Part shown: in pieces, positions 33,369 through 41,704 of the stretch
Layout: each line of letters starts with the position of its first letter
Numbering within the stretch: the first letter of the stretch is position 1
Assembly (NCBI GenBank): GCA_022703505.1
Contig: JAKLDN010000007.1
Location: 62,001 to 126,000, forward strand
Source of the DNA: Spirochaetota bacterium
GTDB lineage: Bacteria > Spirochaetota > Spirochaetia > Treponematales > UBA12059
Direction: 5' to 3'
DNA: 64,000 nt
The notes under the pieces: model-generated
Databases searched by the model: none
Told to the model about the DNA's origin: nothing
Seen by the model: only the letters and a program-made list of their open reading frames with translations
Translations under genes and position numbers: made by a program

Positions 33369-34955
33369 TTACCGCAGACAGCGCCTGGCGGCGATCCTGC
33401 CCGTCATGATGGCGGTGGGGCCGCCGGCCGGGCTGTAGACCCACTTGCCGGCTGCGCACACGCCGGGGAGCGGGGTCTTCACGGAATCGGCCATGCGGAA
33501 CATGTTCGTCACAGCGGGTATCCCCTCCTCGAAGGACCAGCCCACGATGGACCCCTCCGAGCTTCCCACGCGCTCGCGGATCGACAGGGGCGAGGCGGAG
33601 AACCGGAACAGGATTTTTTCCTCGAGACCCGGGTATAGGCTAGACGACAGTGTCTTGAGGAACTCGTCCTCCATTCGGCTCTTGAATTCTTCGTACCAGC
33701 CCGACGAGCGGATCCTCTCGGTCAGCTCGTAGTCGAAGAGGGCGCTGACGATGATGCCCGTCCTGCCCGGGGGGGCCGCGTCCGGATCGCGCAGGACCGG
33801 GATCGAAATCTCGAAGGTGTTGAACGCGCAGAACCTGCGCAGCCAGGCGAACAGCTCGTCCTTCCGGACGCTGTCCCAGCGCCGGAGCAGGTCCCGGACC
33901 TCTGCGGTATGGATGGTCCCGAGGCCTCGTCGGTCGGGGGTGAAGAAGACGTGTCCGCTTGCGGCCTTGGCGAAGGTTTCGGGCGGAAGGTCGACGGCCG
34001 CGAACACGGAGAACACCGACTCCGCGCCCCGGTGCCCCAGCACCGCTTCCTTGCGACGTGCGTAGGAGGCCCGGTCCTTGGGCGCCAGTCCCTCCTCCCC
34101 GCTCAGGGCGTACAGAGTCTTCAGGTCCCCCGCCCAGATCAACCTCGAATAGCCGAAGGAGTTGCCGGCCGAGTCCGTCAGGATCCGGGTCTTCGCGTCG
34201 ATGCGGGTGACCTCCGTCCCGCAGCGTATCTCGCCGCCCCGCGCCCGGATCGTGTCGACCAGGGTGTCGATGAGCGCCCCCACGCCGCCCTTGGGGTAGA
34301 TGTAGTCGTTGTAGAGGGCGAAATAGCTCAGGGCGAAGAACACGGGGGTCTTCCGGAAGAAATGCTGCCCGATGATGTCCTTCAGCGACCGGTTGGAGGA
34401 GATCGCGTCCAGGTACTCCTCGAAGGGTGTGTCCATTTGGGATATGTGGTACATGGTCCGGAAGAACCGGATCGTCCACGCCAGGAGCTCGGGCAGGAGA
34501 ACCAGAATGTTCTTTTTCTTCTGGGCGAACAGGGGATTGTCGACGCCGTAGAGGACCTTCATGTCCTCGATGATTTCGCGGACGGCCCGGATGATCCTGT
34601 CCACGTCGCCCTCGCTGCCCGGATACAGGTCCTTGAGCAAGCGGGCGTAGTCGTCGAGGCTTTTCTCCCCGGCGATGACGAGGGTTCTGTCCTCGATCCC
34701 GAGGGTGATGGGGTTGGGCAGGACCTCGAGGTCGATCCCGAATTCTTTCATGAGGGGCTTCACGAGGCCGGCGTTGACCAGGGCGCGCGCGCCGCCCTCG
34801 AAGCGGAACCCGTCCCGTACGAAGGAGTTCATGAGGCCGCCGCAGCGTTCGTTTTTCTCGAGAAGGAGGACGTCCTTCCCCTTGTGCGCAAGGCTCAGGG
34901 CCGCGGTAAGCCCCGCGATGCCCCCGCCGACCACGACGATGTCCTTCTTTATCAT
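33369..34955 (-). CDS. FAD-dependent oxidoreductase, phytoene desaturase-like
   Basis: A 528-residue flavoprotein. It begins with the dinucleotide-binding motif VVVGGGIAGLTAALSLA, then LLEKNERCGGLMNSF, as in CrtI-type carotenoid desaturases/isomerases and related amine oxidases. YIYPKGGVGALIDTLVDTI (about residue 215) is the usual GGxxxLxxAL block, and PLPGVCAAGKWVYSPAGGPT closes the FAD site. No other carotenoid gene is present, so the substrate is open. Transcribed divergently from the DUF2269 gene 81 bases away. Confidence 0.8.
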   Translation of the reverse strand: MIKKDIVVVGGGIAGLTAALSLAHKGKDVLLLEKNERCGGLMNSFVRDGFRFEGGARALVNAGLVKPLMKEFGIDLEVLPNPITLGIEDRTLVIAGEKSLDDYARLLKDLYPGSEGDVDRIIRAVREIIEDMKVLYGVDNPLFAQKKKNILVLLPELLAWTIRFFRTMYHISQMDTPFEEYLDAISSNRSLKDIIGQHFFRKTPVFFALSYFALYNDYIYPKGGVGALIDTLVDTIRARGGEIRCGTEVTRIDAKTRILTDSAGNSFGYSRLIWAGDLKTLYALSGEEGLAPKDRASYARRKEAVLGHRGAESVFSVFAAVDLPPETFAKAASGHVFFTPDRRGLGTIHTAEVRDLLRRWDSVRKDELFAWLRRFCAFNTFEISIPVLRDPDAAPPGRTGIIVSALFDYELTERIRSSGWYEEFKSRMEDEFLKTLSSSLYPGLEEKILFRFSASPLSIRERVGSSEGSIVGWSFEEGIPAVTNMFRMADSVKTPLPGVCAAGKWVYSPAGGPTAIMTGRIAARRCLR

Positions 34956-35036
34956 GGTTCCATCCCTGTGCCGCTCCTCGCCGGTGTTTGCGACCGTAAT
35001 TGTAATCTAACGGGAACTATGTTCCAATGGTAGACC

Positions 35037-35636
35037 ATGAAGACCAAGCATGTCCTGTGGATCTTCCTGGCCGCCATGGCCGGGCTGGTCGCCTTCGCGG
35101 TCTTGTTCCGGGCGGAGTTCACCGCCCTCCTGAACCGGCCCGACGCCTACCGCCACGCCCTGTTCGTCCACGTCGCGGCGGCCACGATGTTCTTCGCCAA
35201 CGCCGTCGTGGGCATGCTCTGGGAGCGCCGGAGCCTGGCATCGGGCCGCAAGGACGTGATCCTCCATACCTACGAAACCGTGGCCTGGCTGGACGCGCGG
35301 CTCTCGTCGCCCCTCATCCTCCTTTCCCTCGTCGCGGGCCTGATGCTCAGCGTCCTGATGGGCGACCTGTGGGGGATCGGCTGGCTGGCGTCGGGCTTCG
35401 TCCTCTTCCTGCTCTCCGGCCTTGTTTGGGTGGCCAGCGACATCCCGACCCAGTACCGGCTGAAACGCCTCATGGCCGGACTCGACCCCGCCGATTCGGC
35501 GCTCCCGGAGGAACTCATCCGGTTGCTGAGGCTGCGTTGGTGGATCAGCCTGGCGGGGGTCCTGCCCCTCGTCGTCGTCTTCGCGCTGATGGTCTACAAG
35601 CCCGACATCCCCGCCCCGGCCGCGTGGTTCCGGTGA
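35037..35636 (+). CDS. DUF2269-like integral membrane protein
   Basis: A 199-residue membrane protein with about four to five hydrophobic segments (residues 8-25, 42-62, 90-110, 120-140, 172-190). The segment ALFVHVAAATMFFANAVVGM, then the ARLSSPLILLSLVAGLML and DIPTQYRLKRLM blocks resemble the DUF2269 family. Function unknown; relatives sometimes neighbour redox or cytochrome genes. The flavoprotein gene lies divergently upstream. Confidence 0.6.
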   Translation: MKTKHVLWIFLAAMAGLVAFAVLFRAEFTALLNRPDAYRHALFVHVAAATMFFANAVVGMLWERRSLASGRKDVILHTYETVAWLDARLSSPLILLSLVAGLMLSVLMGDLWGIGWLASGFVLFLLSGLVWVASDIPTQYRLKRLMAGLDPADSALPEELIRLLRLRWWISLAGVLPLVVVFALMVYKPDIPAPAAWFR

Positions 35637-35691
35637 TCGAACCCTCTGCCCGGGCATCCAAGCCCTGTGCCGAGCTTGCGGAGCCGCGGGG

Positions 35692-36213
35692 GTGGTCCTA
35701 TACTTCTTTCCAGGAATGCGTATCGTCTATGACGTCCCGGGTCATGTCCCGGGGCTCCGCGCCGTTTCCGTCGTCCGGGGCGGCCGGTCGAGCGAGCCGG
35801 TTCTGGTGGTCCGCCTGGCCGAGGACGGTCCGTCCGGGAACGGGGAATCGGCCGGAAGGCCGGCCGAGGCTGGGTTCCCCGCCATAAATTCCGAGAGGGT
35901 ACGCGCGCGGGACGCGGCGGTGCGGGCCCACGAGGCGGCTCATCTTTCCACCCTCGGACCCTACGCCGCGTCGGCGGTTCTCTACGACACGGTCGCGACT
36001 CCCGACGGGCCGGCCGCGGTGGGCGGCCGGATCGCGGTCGACCTCGCCGAGGTCCCCGGGGATCCCGAAGCCACCCTCCGAAAAGCCCGCGTGATCCTGG
36101 CCGCGGCGGGCGCTCCGGGAGATCCTTCCGCGGCGGATGCCCGCGTGGCCGCGGAGGCGTATCGCCTCATGGCCAAGGCCGTCGCCGAGCTCTCTGTGGA
36201 CGAGCGGGCCTAG
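35692..36213 (+). CDS. SprA-related putative metallopeptidase-like protein
   Basis: A 173-residue protein. The block VRAHEAAHLSTLGPYA, then PAAVGGRIAVDLAEVPGDPE, then TLRKARVILAAAGAPGDPSA, fits the SprA-related family (PF12118), whose members share HExAH-type residues and a GDPExTxxKA stretch. HEAAH has the HExxH shape of zinc peptidases, but activity is unproven for the family. GTG start with GGAG eight bases upstream; an internal ATG at 35716 is the alternative. Shorter than the usual 200-300 residues because the N-terminal low-complexity part is reduced. Confidence 0.65.
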   Translation: MVLYFFPGMRIVYDVPGHVPGLRAVSVVRGGRSSEPVLVVRLAEDGPSGNGESAGRPAEAGFPAINSERVRARDAAVRAHEAAHLSTLGPYAASAVLYDTVATPDGPAAVGGRIAVDLAEVPGDPEATLRKARVILAAAGAPGDPSAADARVAAEAYRLMAKAVAELSVDERA

Positions 36214-36240
36214 ACCCGCTTCGGTTTCCCGCCCTTCGTT

Positions 36241-37446
36241 TCAGCTTCGAGCCGCTCCCCGTTTCCTCGTTATGAGCAGGGGCAGGACCGCGAGGACGGC
36301 GAAGGCCGCGCTGACGGGGAAGACCTTGTCCACGCCGAACCGTTCGGATACCAGGCCGAAGAGCAGGGGCGAGATCACACCCGCGACGCCGTTCAGGGTG
36401 GAACCGAGGGCGAAGGCCTCCTCGACCCCGCCGCCCTCCCCGGCCGCCTCCGCGAGCAGGGTGTTGATCACGGGGACCGTTCCCTTGGTCACCGCGCCCA
36501 GCAGGACCGAGAGCGGAACCAGGACCGCAAGGCTCTCCGAGCGGCCCAGTGCGACCAGGAGGGCCGCCATGACGAACTCCGAGACGAAGAAGACCCTACG
36601 GCCCCCGAACCGGTCCACGGTGCCCCCGAGGGCGACCTTGCCGAGCATGTTCCCCAGGAAGAAGGCCCCCGAGAGGGAGCCCAGGAGCCCGGGGGAGGCG
36701 CCGCGGAGGGTGAAGAGGAAGGGCAGGAACACGAAGAGCGAGGAGCCCGCGAGGGTGTCGATGAAGCCGCTCGCCAGGATGGGCGCGAGGCGGCGATCCA
36801 CCGAGAGCCGGAACCTCCGGTTCTTCCCGGTTTCCGGCAATCCGTGTGTTCCGGCGTCGTTCGCGTCCCGGAACAGACCGCCCGCCAGGCAGGCTGCGAG
36901 CACGAGGATCGGCACCGCGGCGTAGATGGCGGCGACCCGGCGCCAGGACAGCCAGGCCATGAGCGCGGTGACCAGGGCGGCGACCCCGATCCTCCCGATG
37001 TCCCCGACGGCGGTGAAGCCGCCCATCCGCTTCCCGAGGGAAGCGGACGGACCCGCCGAGGCGGTCAGGGAAAATCCGATGGGGTGGAAGGCGCCGAAAC
37101 CGAGGCTCGCGAGGCCGAAGGCCAGGGCGAGGGCGCCGTAGGACCGGGCCGCCGCGACGACCAGGAAGGAGGCCGCGTACAGGACCGCCGCGGCCGCGAG
37201 CACCCGAAAGCCTCCGAAACGCCGGGCGAGGCCGGCGGCCGGCAGGGCCAGGAAGATTCCGGCGACGCCGAGAAGGCTCGTCAGGATGCCGATACCCGCG
37301 TAGTCCAGCCCGAGCTCGCCCCGGAGGAAGGGCAGGAGCAGGGGAAGGCTCGCGAGCCATCCGTCGTTCATGATGTGGAGCAGTCCGAGCGCCCGGTACC
37401 GGCCGCTCGCCGATACCCCGGGTCCTCCGTGCCGAGTTGTGCCCAT
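36241..37446 (-). CDS. MFS transporter
   Basis: A protein of about 401 residues with 12 predicted membrane helices. Start set at ATG 37446; a longer frame begins at 37485. MFS landmarks: PAAGLARRFGGFRVLAAAAV between helices 2 and 3 and a matching GGTVDRFGGRRVFFVSEFV between 8 and 9. The opening LGLLHIMNDGWLASLPLLLP is like the fosmidomycin-resistance/sugar exporter branch of the superfamily. It is divergent from a second, different MFS gene 118 bases away. Substrate unknown. Confidence 0.85.
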   Translation of the reverse strand: MGTTRHGGPGVSASGRYRALGLLHIMNDGWLASLPLLLPFLRGELGLDYAGIGILTSLLGVAGIFLALPAAGLARRFGGFRVLAAAAVLYAASFLVVAAARSYGALALAFGLASLGFGAFHPIGFSLTASAGPSASLGKRMGGFTAVGDIGRIGVAALVTALMAWLSWRRVAAIYAAVPILVLAACLAGGLFRDANDAGTHGLPETGKNRRFRLSVDRRLAPILASGFIDTLAGSSLFVFLPFLFTLRGASPGLLGSLSGAFFLGNMLGKVALGGTVDRFGGRRVFFVSEFVMAALLVALGRSESLAVLVPLSVLLGAVTKGTVPVINTLLAEAAGEGGGVEEAFALGSTLNGVAGVISPLLFGLVSERFGVDKVFPVSAAFAVLAVLPLLITRKRGAARS

Positions 37447-37563
37447 AGGGGCTCGAATACTACCCCGGGACGATGGGCGGTTCAAGCGGGAGGGGACTCT
37501 CGTCCGTATCCGTCTAGCAAGTCGATGTTGGACTCCGGGCTCGATTCCCCGTACAATGGCTGC

Positions 37564-38760
37564 ATGCGCGACTCCTCCCGGACGGTCCTCCTACTGACCC
37601 TGGCGCACTTCAGCCACCACGTCCTGACCGCCCTGTTGACGCCCCTCCTGCCCTTCATCCGGGACGACCTGGGGCTGTCCTATGCCCAGGTCGGGGTCGT
37701 GCTCGCGGCCTTCAACCTCTCCTACGGGTTCGGGCAGATCCCCGCCGGACGCCTGGCGGACCGGATCGGGGCGCGGGTCGTGCTGACCGCGGGTATCGCG
37801 GGCATCGGGGGGGCGGGGCTCCTCCTGGGATTGTCCTCGGGGTACTCCCTGCTTCTGGCCTCCCTGGTCCTCATGGGAATACTGGGCGGGGGGTACCATC
37901 CCGCGGCGTCCCCCCTGATCACCTCGGCGGTGGACCCGAAACGGCGGGGGCGCGCCCTGGGCCTTCACGCCGTAGGCGGCAGCATCAGCTACCTGGCCGC
38001 GCCCCTCCTGGGTGTGGCCGCGGCTGCCGTCCTGGGATGGCGCGGGACCTTCCTGGCCTTCTCGGTACCCGTCGTCCTGCTGGGGATCCTGATCCACCGG
38101 GCGTGCCTGCGCGCCTCCCTCGGGGGACCGGCCGTCGCGGGTCCGGCGGACGGTGGCCGGAGGGATCGGCTAACCCCGGGGACGATCCTGGAGCTTTCCG
38201 CCTTCATCCTCATGGTGACGGGGATGGGGGCGGCCTTGGCCTCGGCCTCCTCCTTCCTGACCCTGTACATCGTGGACGTTCTGGGGGCTACCGAGCGTAC
38301 GGCGGCCGCCCTCCTGGCTTTGTATTTTTCCGCCGGCGTCTGGGCGGCTCCCCTGGGCGGGCGCCTGGCGGACCGTTTCGGCCGGAAGCGGGTGGCCGCG
38401 GCCGCGGCCTTCGCCGCGGTCGCGGGGCTGCTGGCCCTCCCCCGGGTACCGTACGGATTCGGGTTTTTCGCCCTCCTGGCCGCCCTGGGCGCGGTTCCCT
38501 ACGTGCGCATGCCCGCCGCGGAGGCCTACCTCGTGGGTCGGGTGCCGGAAAACCTCCGGTCCACCGTCCTGGGTCTCTATTTCTTCGCGGGCATGGAGGG
38601 CAGCGGTGTGCTCACCCCCCTCCTGGGCCGGTGGATCGACCTGCACGGTTTTTCCGCGGGATTCACGGCCCTGGGGTTCCTGCTGGCCTGCGTCGTGGCC
38701 GTCTGCTCCGCGGCGCTCGCGGCGGCAAGCCGGAACGAGGCGAGGGGGACTGCGGTCTGA
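37564..38760 (+). CDS. MFS transporter
   Basis: A 398-residue protein with about 12 membrane helices. MFS motif A is clear in both halves: GRLADRIGARVVLTAG (about residue 61) and GGRLADRFGRKRVAAAAA (about 270). The start is LLLTLAHFSHHVLTALLTPL, again like the small-molecule exporter branch, but the sequence is not a close copy of the neighbouring MFS protein. There is no strong ribosome site before the ATG; an in-frame ATG at 37525 is possible. Confidence 0.85.
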   Translation: MRDSSRTVLLLTLAHFSHHVLTALLTPLLPFIRDDLGLSYAQVGVVLAAFNLSYGFGQIPAGRLADRIGARVVLTAGIAGIGGAGLLLGLSSGYSLLLASLVLMGILGGGYHPAASPLITSAVDPKRRGRALGLHAVGGSISYLAAPLLGVAAAAVLGWRGTFLAFSVPVVLLGILIHRACLRASLGGPAVAGPADGGRRDRLTPGTILELSAFILMVTGMGAALASASSFLTLYIVDVLGATERTAAALLALYFSAGVWAAPLGGRLADRFGRKRVAAAAAFAAVAGLLALPRVPYGFGFFALLAALGAVPYVRMPAAEAYLVGRVPENLRSTVLGLYFFAGMEGSGVLTPLLGRWIDLHGFSAGFTALGFLLACVVAVCSAALAAASRNEARGTAV

Positions 38761-38872
38761 TGCCGAAGGTCCGTCCCTTCTCTCCGGGAATCGGGGCCGG
38801 CCGGCGCCTGGACGCGGGGTGATCCCGCGCTATACTCACCGTATCCGGGGCGTCCCCGGGCAGGAGGAGATC

Positions 38873-39292
38873 ATGGCGAGACGCGCGGTTTGTTGGATCC
38901 TGGTCCTGGTCGCGGCGGCGGCGGGCGCCCAGACGATAACCTTCGGGCTCGGCGACGCCGGCCTGGAGGCGTCCCTGAACGAGATCGGCGCGTCCGCACG
39001 GGTCGACCTCCCGGGTTTCACCGCGGAGGTCAGCCTGCAGTGGGGGATTCCCAAGACCCAGGTGCAGGTCGTCCTTTCCCAGGGGTTCCAGCCCGCGGAG
39101 GTCTACCTCGTGGCGGCCCTTTCCAGCCTCTCGGGCAAGCCGGTCGCCACGGTGGTGGATGTCTACCGGAAAAACAAGGCGAAGGGTTGGGGCTTCGTCG
39201 CCAAGGAACTCGGGATCAAGCCGGGATCCAAGGAGTTCAAGGCCCTGAAGGATAAGAGCACGGCTTCCGCCTCGAAGGCCAAGAAGAAGTAA
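38873..39292 (+). CDS. Small secreted protein of unknown function
   Basis: A 139-residue protein with a signal peptide (RRAVCWILVLVAAAAGA, cleavage before QTITF) behind a strong AGGAGGAGA. A core DVYRKNKAKGWGFVAKELGI, then KPGSKEFKALK, is a motif seen in several small periplasmic proteins whose role is not known. It ends with a lysine-rich tail. TATACT at 38831-38836 may be its -10. No operon partner. Confidence 0.7.
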   Translation: MARRAVCWILVLVAAAAGAQTITFGLGDAGLEASLNEIGASARVDLPGFTAEVSLQWGIPKTQVQVVLSQGFQPAEVYLVAALSSLSGKPVATVVDVYRKNKAKGWGFVAKELGIKPGSKEFKALKDKSTASASKAKKK

Positions 39293-39383
39293 GGAGCCCA
39301 AACACGCCGGCTCCCCTCCGCCGGGCCGGAGGGGAGCAAGTTCGAAACCGTTCTCGATATTATATATTTTTTGCACGACACCC

Positions 39384-39412
39384 TTGACACGTCCGATTCC
39401 CTTCGATATCGT
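39384..39412 (+). promoter_or_regulatory. Sigma-70-type promoter
   Basis: TTGACA (39384-39389), 17-base spacer, TATCGT (39407-39412), following an AT-rich stretch. It faces a region without a long gene; the first credible product is the micro-ORF or the structured RNA. Confidence 0.55.
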
Positions 39413-39611
39413 TTCCGGAAAATCGTGCGACGCGGAGCCCGGAAGGGTCCGCACCGGGATGGTCCCCGAGGATATGCGCCGGTTCCCATGGGGGGAACGA
39501 AGCGGTTCCTCGCAGGGCGGAAGGATGCCGCTCTTTTCGCGCGATTGTACAAGGAGTATCTAAATGATTTTCTGCGATTACTGCCCCTCCACTCCCGCCC
39601 TGGGCATGTAG

Positions 39612-39672
39612 CTCGGGAGGCCCCGCGATCCGGATGGATCGCGCACTCTGAACCGTAGACAGCCTTCCCGAG
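39612..39672 (+). ncRNA. Structured RNA element candidate
   Basis: Outer arms CTCGGGAGG (39612-39620) and CCTTCCCGAG (39663-39672) pair with one bulged T. Inside, CGCGATCC (39624-39631) pairs perfectly with GGATCGCG (39636-39643) around loop GGAT. No known RNA family recognised. May be a leader element for the genes at 39933 and 40130. Confidence 0.35.
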
Positions 39673-39932
39673 CGCCTCAGGAAACCGAGCGATCCGGACA
39701 CCCTTCGCCCTTTGTCGGCGTCGGGGAAGCACCGGTCCCGAGGTTTTCAAGGCGATTCCTCATGCCCGGACGGATCCCGGCCGCGCGGCCGAGCGCCCGA
39801 AGGCCATCCATGCGTCGACGACGGATGGACGGCCCGCCGCTCCCGCGTCCGACGCGATTCGGGGTATTCCACGCGCGATCCTTGCGCGGGCTGCCCCGGA
39901 TTCCTTTGTCCAACGAAATTGGAGCGTGAACC

Positions 39933-40133
39933 ATGACCTTGATCCTGCGTATCTCGAATCTCCTTTCTTTCCTGCGCAAGGCGGAGGCCGCCCGAACGAC
40001 CCGCGTTGAGCGAGCCGCGGGACGGGCCGCGAAGAACCGGATGTCCGGACTCCGCTCGGATGCGGAGGAATTCGGCTCCCGGGCCGCCGCCGACGCCTGG
40101 CAGTACGCCTGCAACCAGCGGGCGTTCCGATGA
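39933..40133 (+). CDS. Small protein of unknown function
   Basis: A 66-residue, basic, Ala/Arg-rich protein. GGAG nine bases before the ATG, and its TGA overlaps the ATG of the serine hydrolase (ATGA), so the two are translationally coupled. A short hydrophobic start (MTLILRISNLLSFL) precedes a charged helix. No family recognised; it may simply act as a leader peptide for the hydrolase. Confidence 0.5.
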   Translation: MTLILRISNLLSFLRKAEAARTTRVERAAGRAAKNRMSGLRSDAEEFGSRAAADAWQYACNQRAFR

Positions 40134-41644
40134 TACTTAGCCTTCCGGGAGGGGGCGGTGCGGCCGGTGCGGCGCGCCGCCTTCTCGCCGGGTTTTTCTT
40201 GTCCCTTCTCGCCCTTCTGCCCGCCGCGTCCTCGGTCGCGGTCGGGTCCGTAGAGTCGTTCACGCGCCGTCTGGATGCCCGGATCTCCGGCTTAATGCGC
40301 CGGTACGAGGTGCCGGGCTTGGGCATCGCCCTGATCCGGGACGGCGGAATCGTCTGGCAAAAGTCCTACGGGATCGCCGACTCCGGCCGTCCCCTGAACG
40401 AGGATTCGGTCTTCCGGGCCGAATCCATCTCCAAGTCCGTCACCGCCTGGGGTGTCCTGACCCTGGTCGATCGCGGATTGATCGACCTGGACGCCCCGGT
40501 CAGCCGGTACCTGGGGGACTTCCGGCTTCCGGACTCCCCCTACGAGGAAGACACGATCACCGTCCGAGCCCTCCTATCCGGAAACGCAGGGATGGTCCTG
40601 GGTCCGGTGGGTCCCTCGGTGGAATACGCGCCGGGTGCCCCCAAGCCCACGCTCCGGGAAGCCCTGGCCGGCACGGTCCGGATGAACCGGGAACCCGGAA
40701 CCGGCTTCGAGTACTCCAACGTCGGGTTCAACCTCCTGGAGCTCGTCGTGGAGAACGTGTCCGGCCGGCCCTTCGCGGAGTATATGGCCGAGGAGGTCCT
40801 CCAGCCCCTGGGCATGACGGATTCCTCCTACGAATGGAACGCGACAATCCGGGAGCGGAGCGCCTCGGGCCACGATCTCAAGGGCCGGAGGGTCGGAGCC
40901 TACGTGTATTCCGAGAAGGGGTCCGGCGGCCTGTTCACCACCGTCCGGGACATCGCGGCCTTTGTCCGTGCCGGGATGCGGGTGCCGGGCGGGGAGGGCG
41001 CCGGAGTCCTCACGGCCGGCTCCCTGGGGTCCCTCCACTCCGATTCCGCCGAGATCCGGGGCCTCTTCGGCATGGCCGCCGACGCCTACGGGTTCGGCCA
41101 CTTCACGGAGCGACTCTCCGACGGCCGCCGGGCCGTGTGGCACGGCGGGCAGGGCCACGGCTGGATGACCCACTTCCACGCGGTGCCCGAATCCGGGGAC
41201 GGGATCGTCATCTTGACCAACACCCAGAGAAGCTGGCCGGTCATTTCCGTCCTGCTGGCCGACTGGTCCCGGTGGTGCGGATTCAAGCCGGTCAAGTTCA
41301 GCCGGATACGGTTCGGCGTCGCGGGGATGTGGGTTCTGGTCGGCGTCCTGGCGCTGGCGACTCTGTACTCGGGCGGCCGCTTGGCTGCCGGGATCGCCCG
41401 GGGACGCCTGCGCTTCGCTCCCCTCGCGCCGGAGGGCCGTGCGGGTCGGATTCTCCGGGCCGCGGCCGGGACGGCCGGGATCGCCGCGATCGGGTGGGCG
41501 GCCTCGCGTCCCTACCTGATGGTGACCTCCCTCTTCCCCGGACCGGCCGAGAGCGCGGGTGGAGCCGTCCTGGCCCTTTCGTCGGTGCTCCTCTTTTCAG
41601 CCCTGTTTTCCGCACCTGCCGCGGTCCGCTCCGCTCGGTTTTGA
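40130..41644 (+). CDS. Serine hydrolase, class C beta-lactamase / PBP4* family
   Basis: A 504-residue membrane-attached hydrolase. A signal or anchor lies at about residues 15-40. The class C triad is visible: SISK (SxxK) near residue 98, YSN in GFEYSNVGFN near 200, and HGG in VWHGGQGHGW near 342. Residues about 400-500 contain three or four hydrophobic helices, so a C-terminal membrane domain follows the catalytic domain. Family members act on peptidoglycan peptides, D-amino-acid peptides or esters rather than antibiotics in most cases. Starts inside the stop of the small gene at 39933. Confidence 0.85.
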   Translation: MILSLPGGGGAAGAARRLLAGFFLSLLALLPAASSVAVGSVESFTRRLDARISGLMRRYEVPGLGIALIRDGGIVWQKSYGIADSGRPLNEDSVFRAESISKSVTAWGVLTLVDRGLIDLDAPVSRYLGDFRLPDSPYEEDTITVRALLSGNAGMVLGPVGPSVEYAPGAPKPTLREALAGTVRMNREPGTGFEYSNVGFNLLELVVENVSGRPFAEYMAEEVLQPLGMTDSSYEWNATIRERSASGHDLKGRRVGAYVYSEKGSGGLFTTVRDIAAFVRAGMRVPGGEGAGVLTAGSLGSLHSDSAEIRGLFGMAADAYGFGHFTERLSDGRRAVWHGGQGHGWMTHFHAVPESGDGIVILTNTQRSWPVISVLLADWSRWCGFKPVKFSRIRFGVAGMWVLVGVLALATLYSGGRLAAGIARGRLRFAPLAPEGRAGRILRAAAGTAGIAAIGWAASRPYLMVTSLFPGPAESAGGAVLALSSVLLFSALFSAPAAVRSARF

Positions 41645-41704
41645 CAACCAAAATCCCGGGAACTATGGTTAGAAGCGCCGATCCCAAGATCGGGGGGAGG
41701 AAAA

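Larger units (their letters stand above)
39293..39932 (+). other. 640-base region with promoter, micro-ORF and structured RNA candidate
   Basis: Contains a good promoter (39384-39412), AAGGAG followed by a 15-codon reading frame at 39564-39611 (MIFCDYCPSTPALGM), and a two-stem RNA structure at 39612-39672. From 39680 to 39932 there is GC-rich DNA with short inverted repeats but no recognised gene. A frame of 95 codons at 39371-39658 overlaps all of this and has no ribosome site, so I do not call it. Confidence 0.45.

Noticed and set aside
36844-37563. Upstream extension of the MFS gene at 37564
   Set aside because: Antisense to the divergent MFS gene and without membrane helices.
39371-39658. 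95-codon frame after the promoter at 39384
   Set aside because: Its start lies before the promoter's -10, there is no ribosome site, and it crosses the RNA stems; composition is not protein-like.
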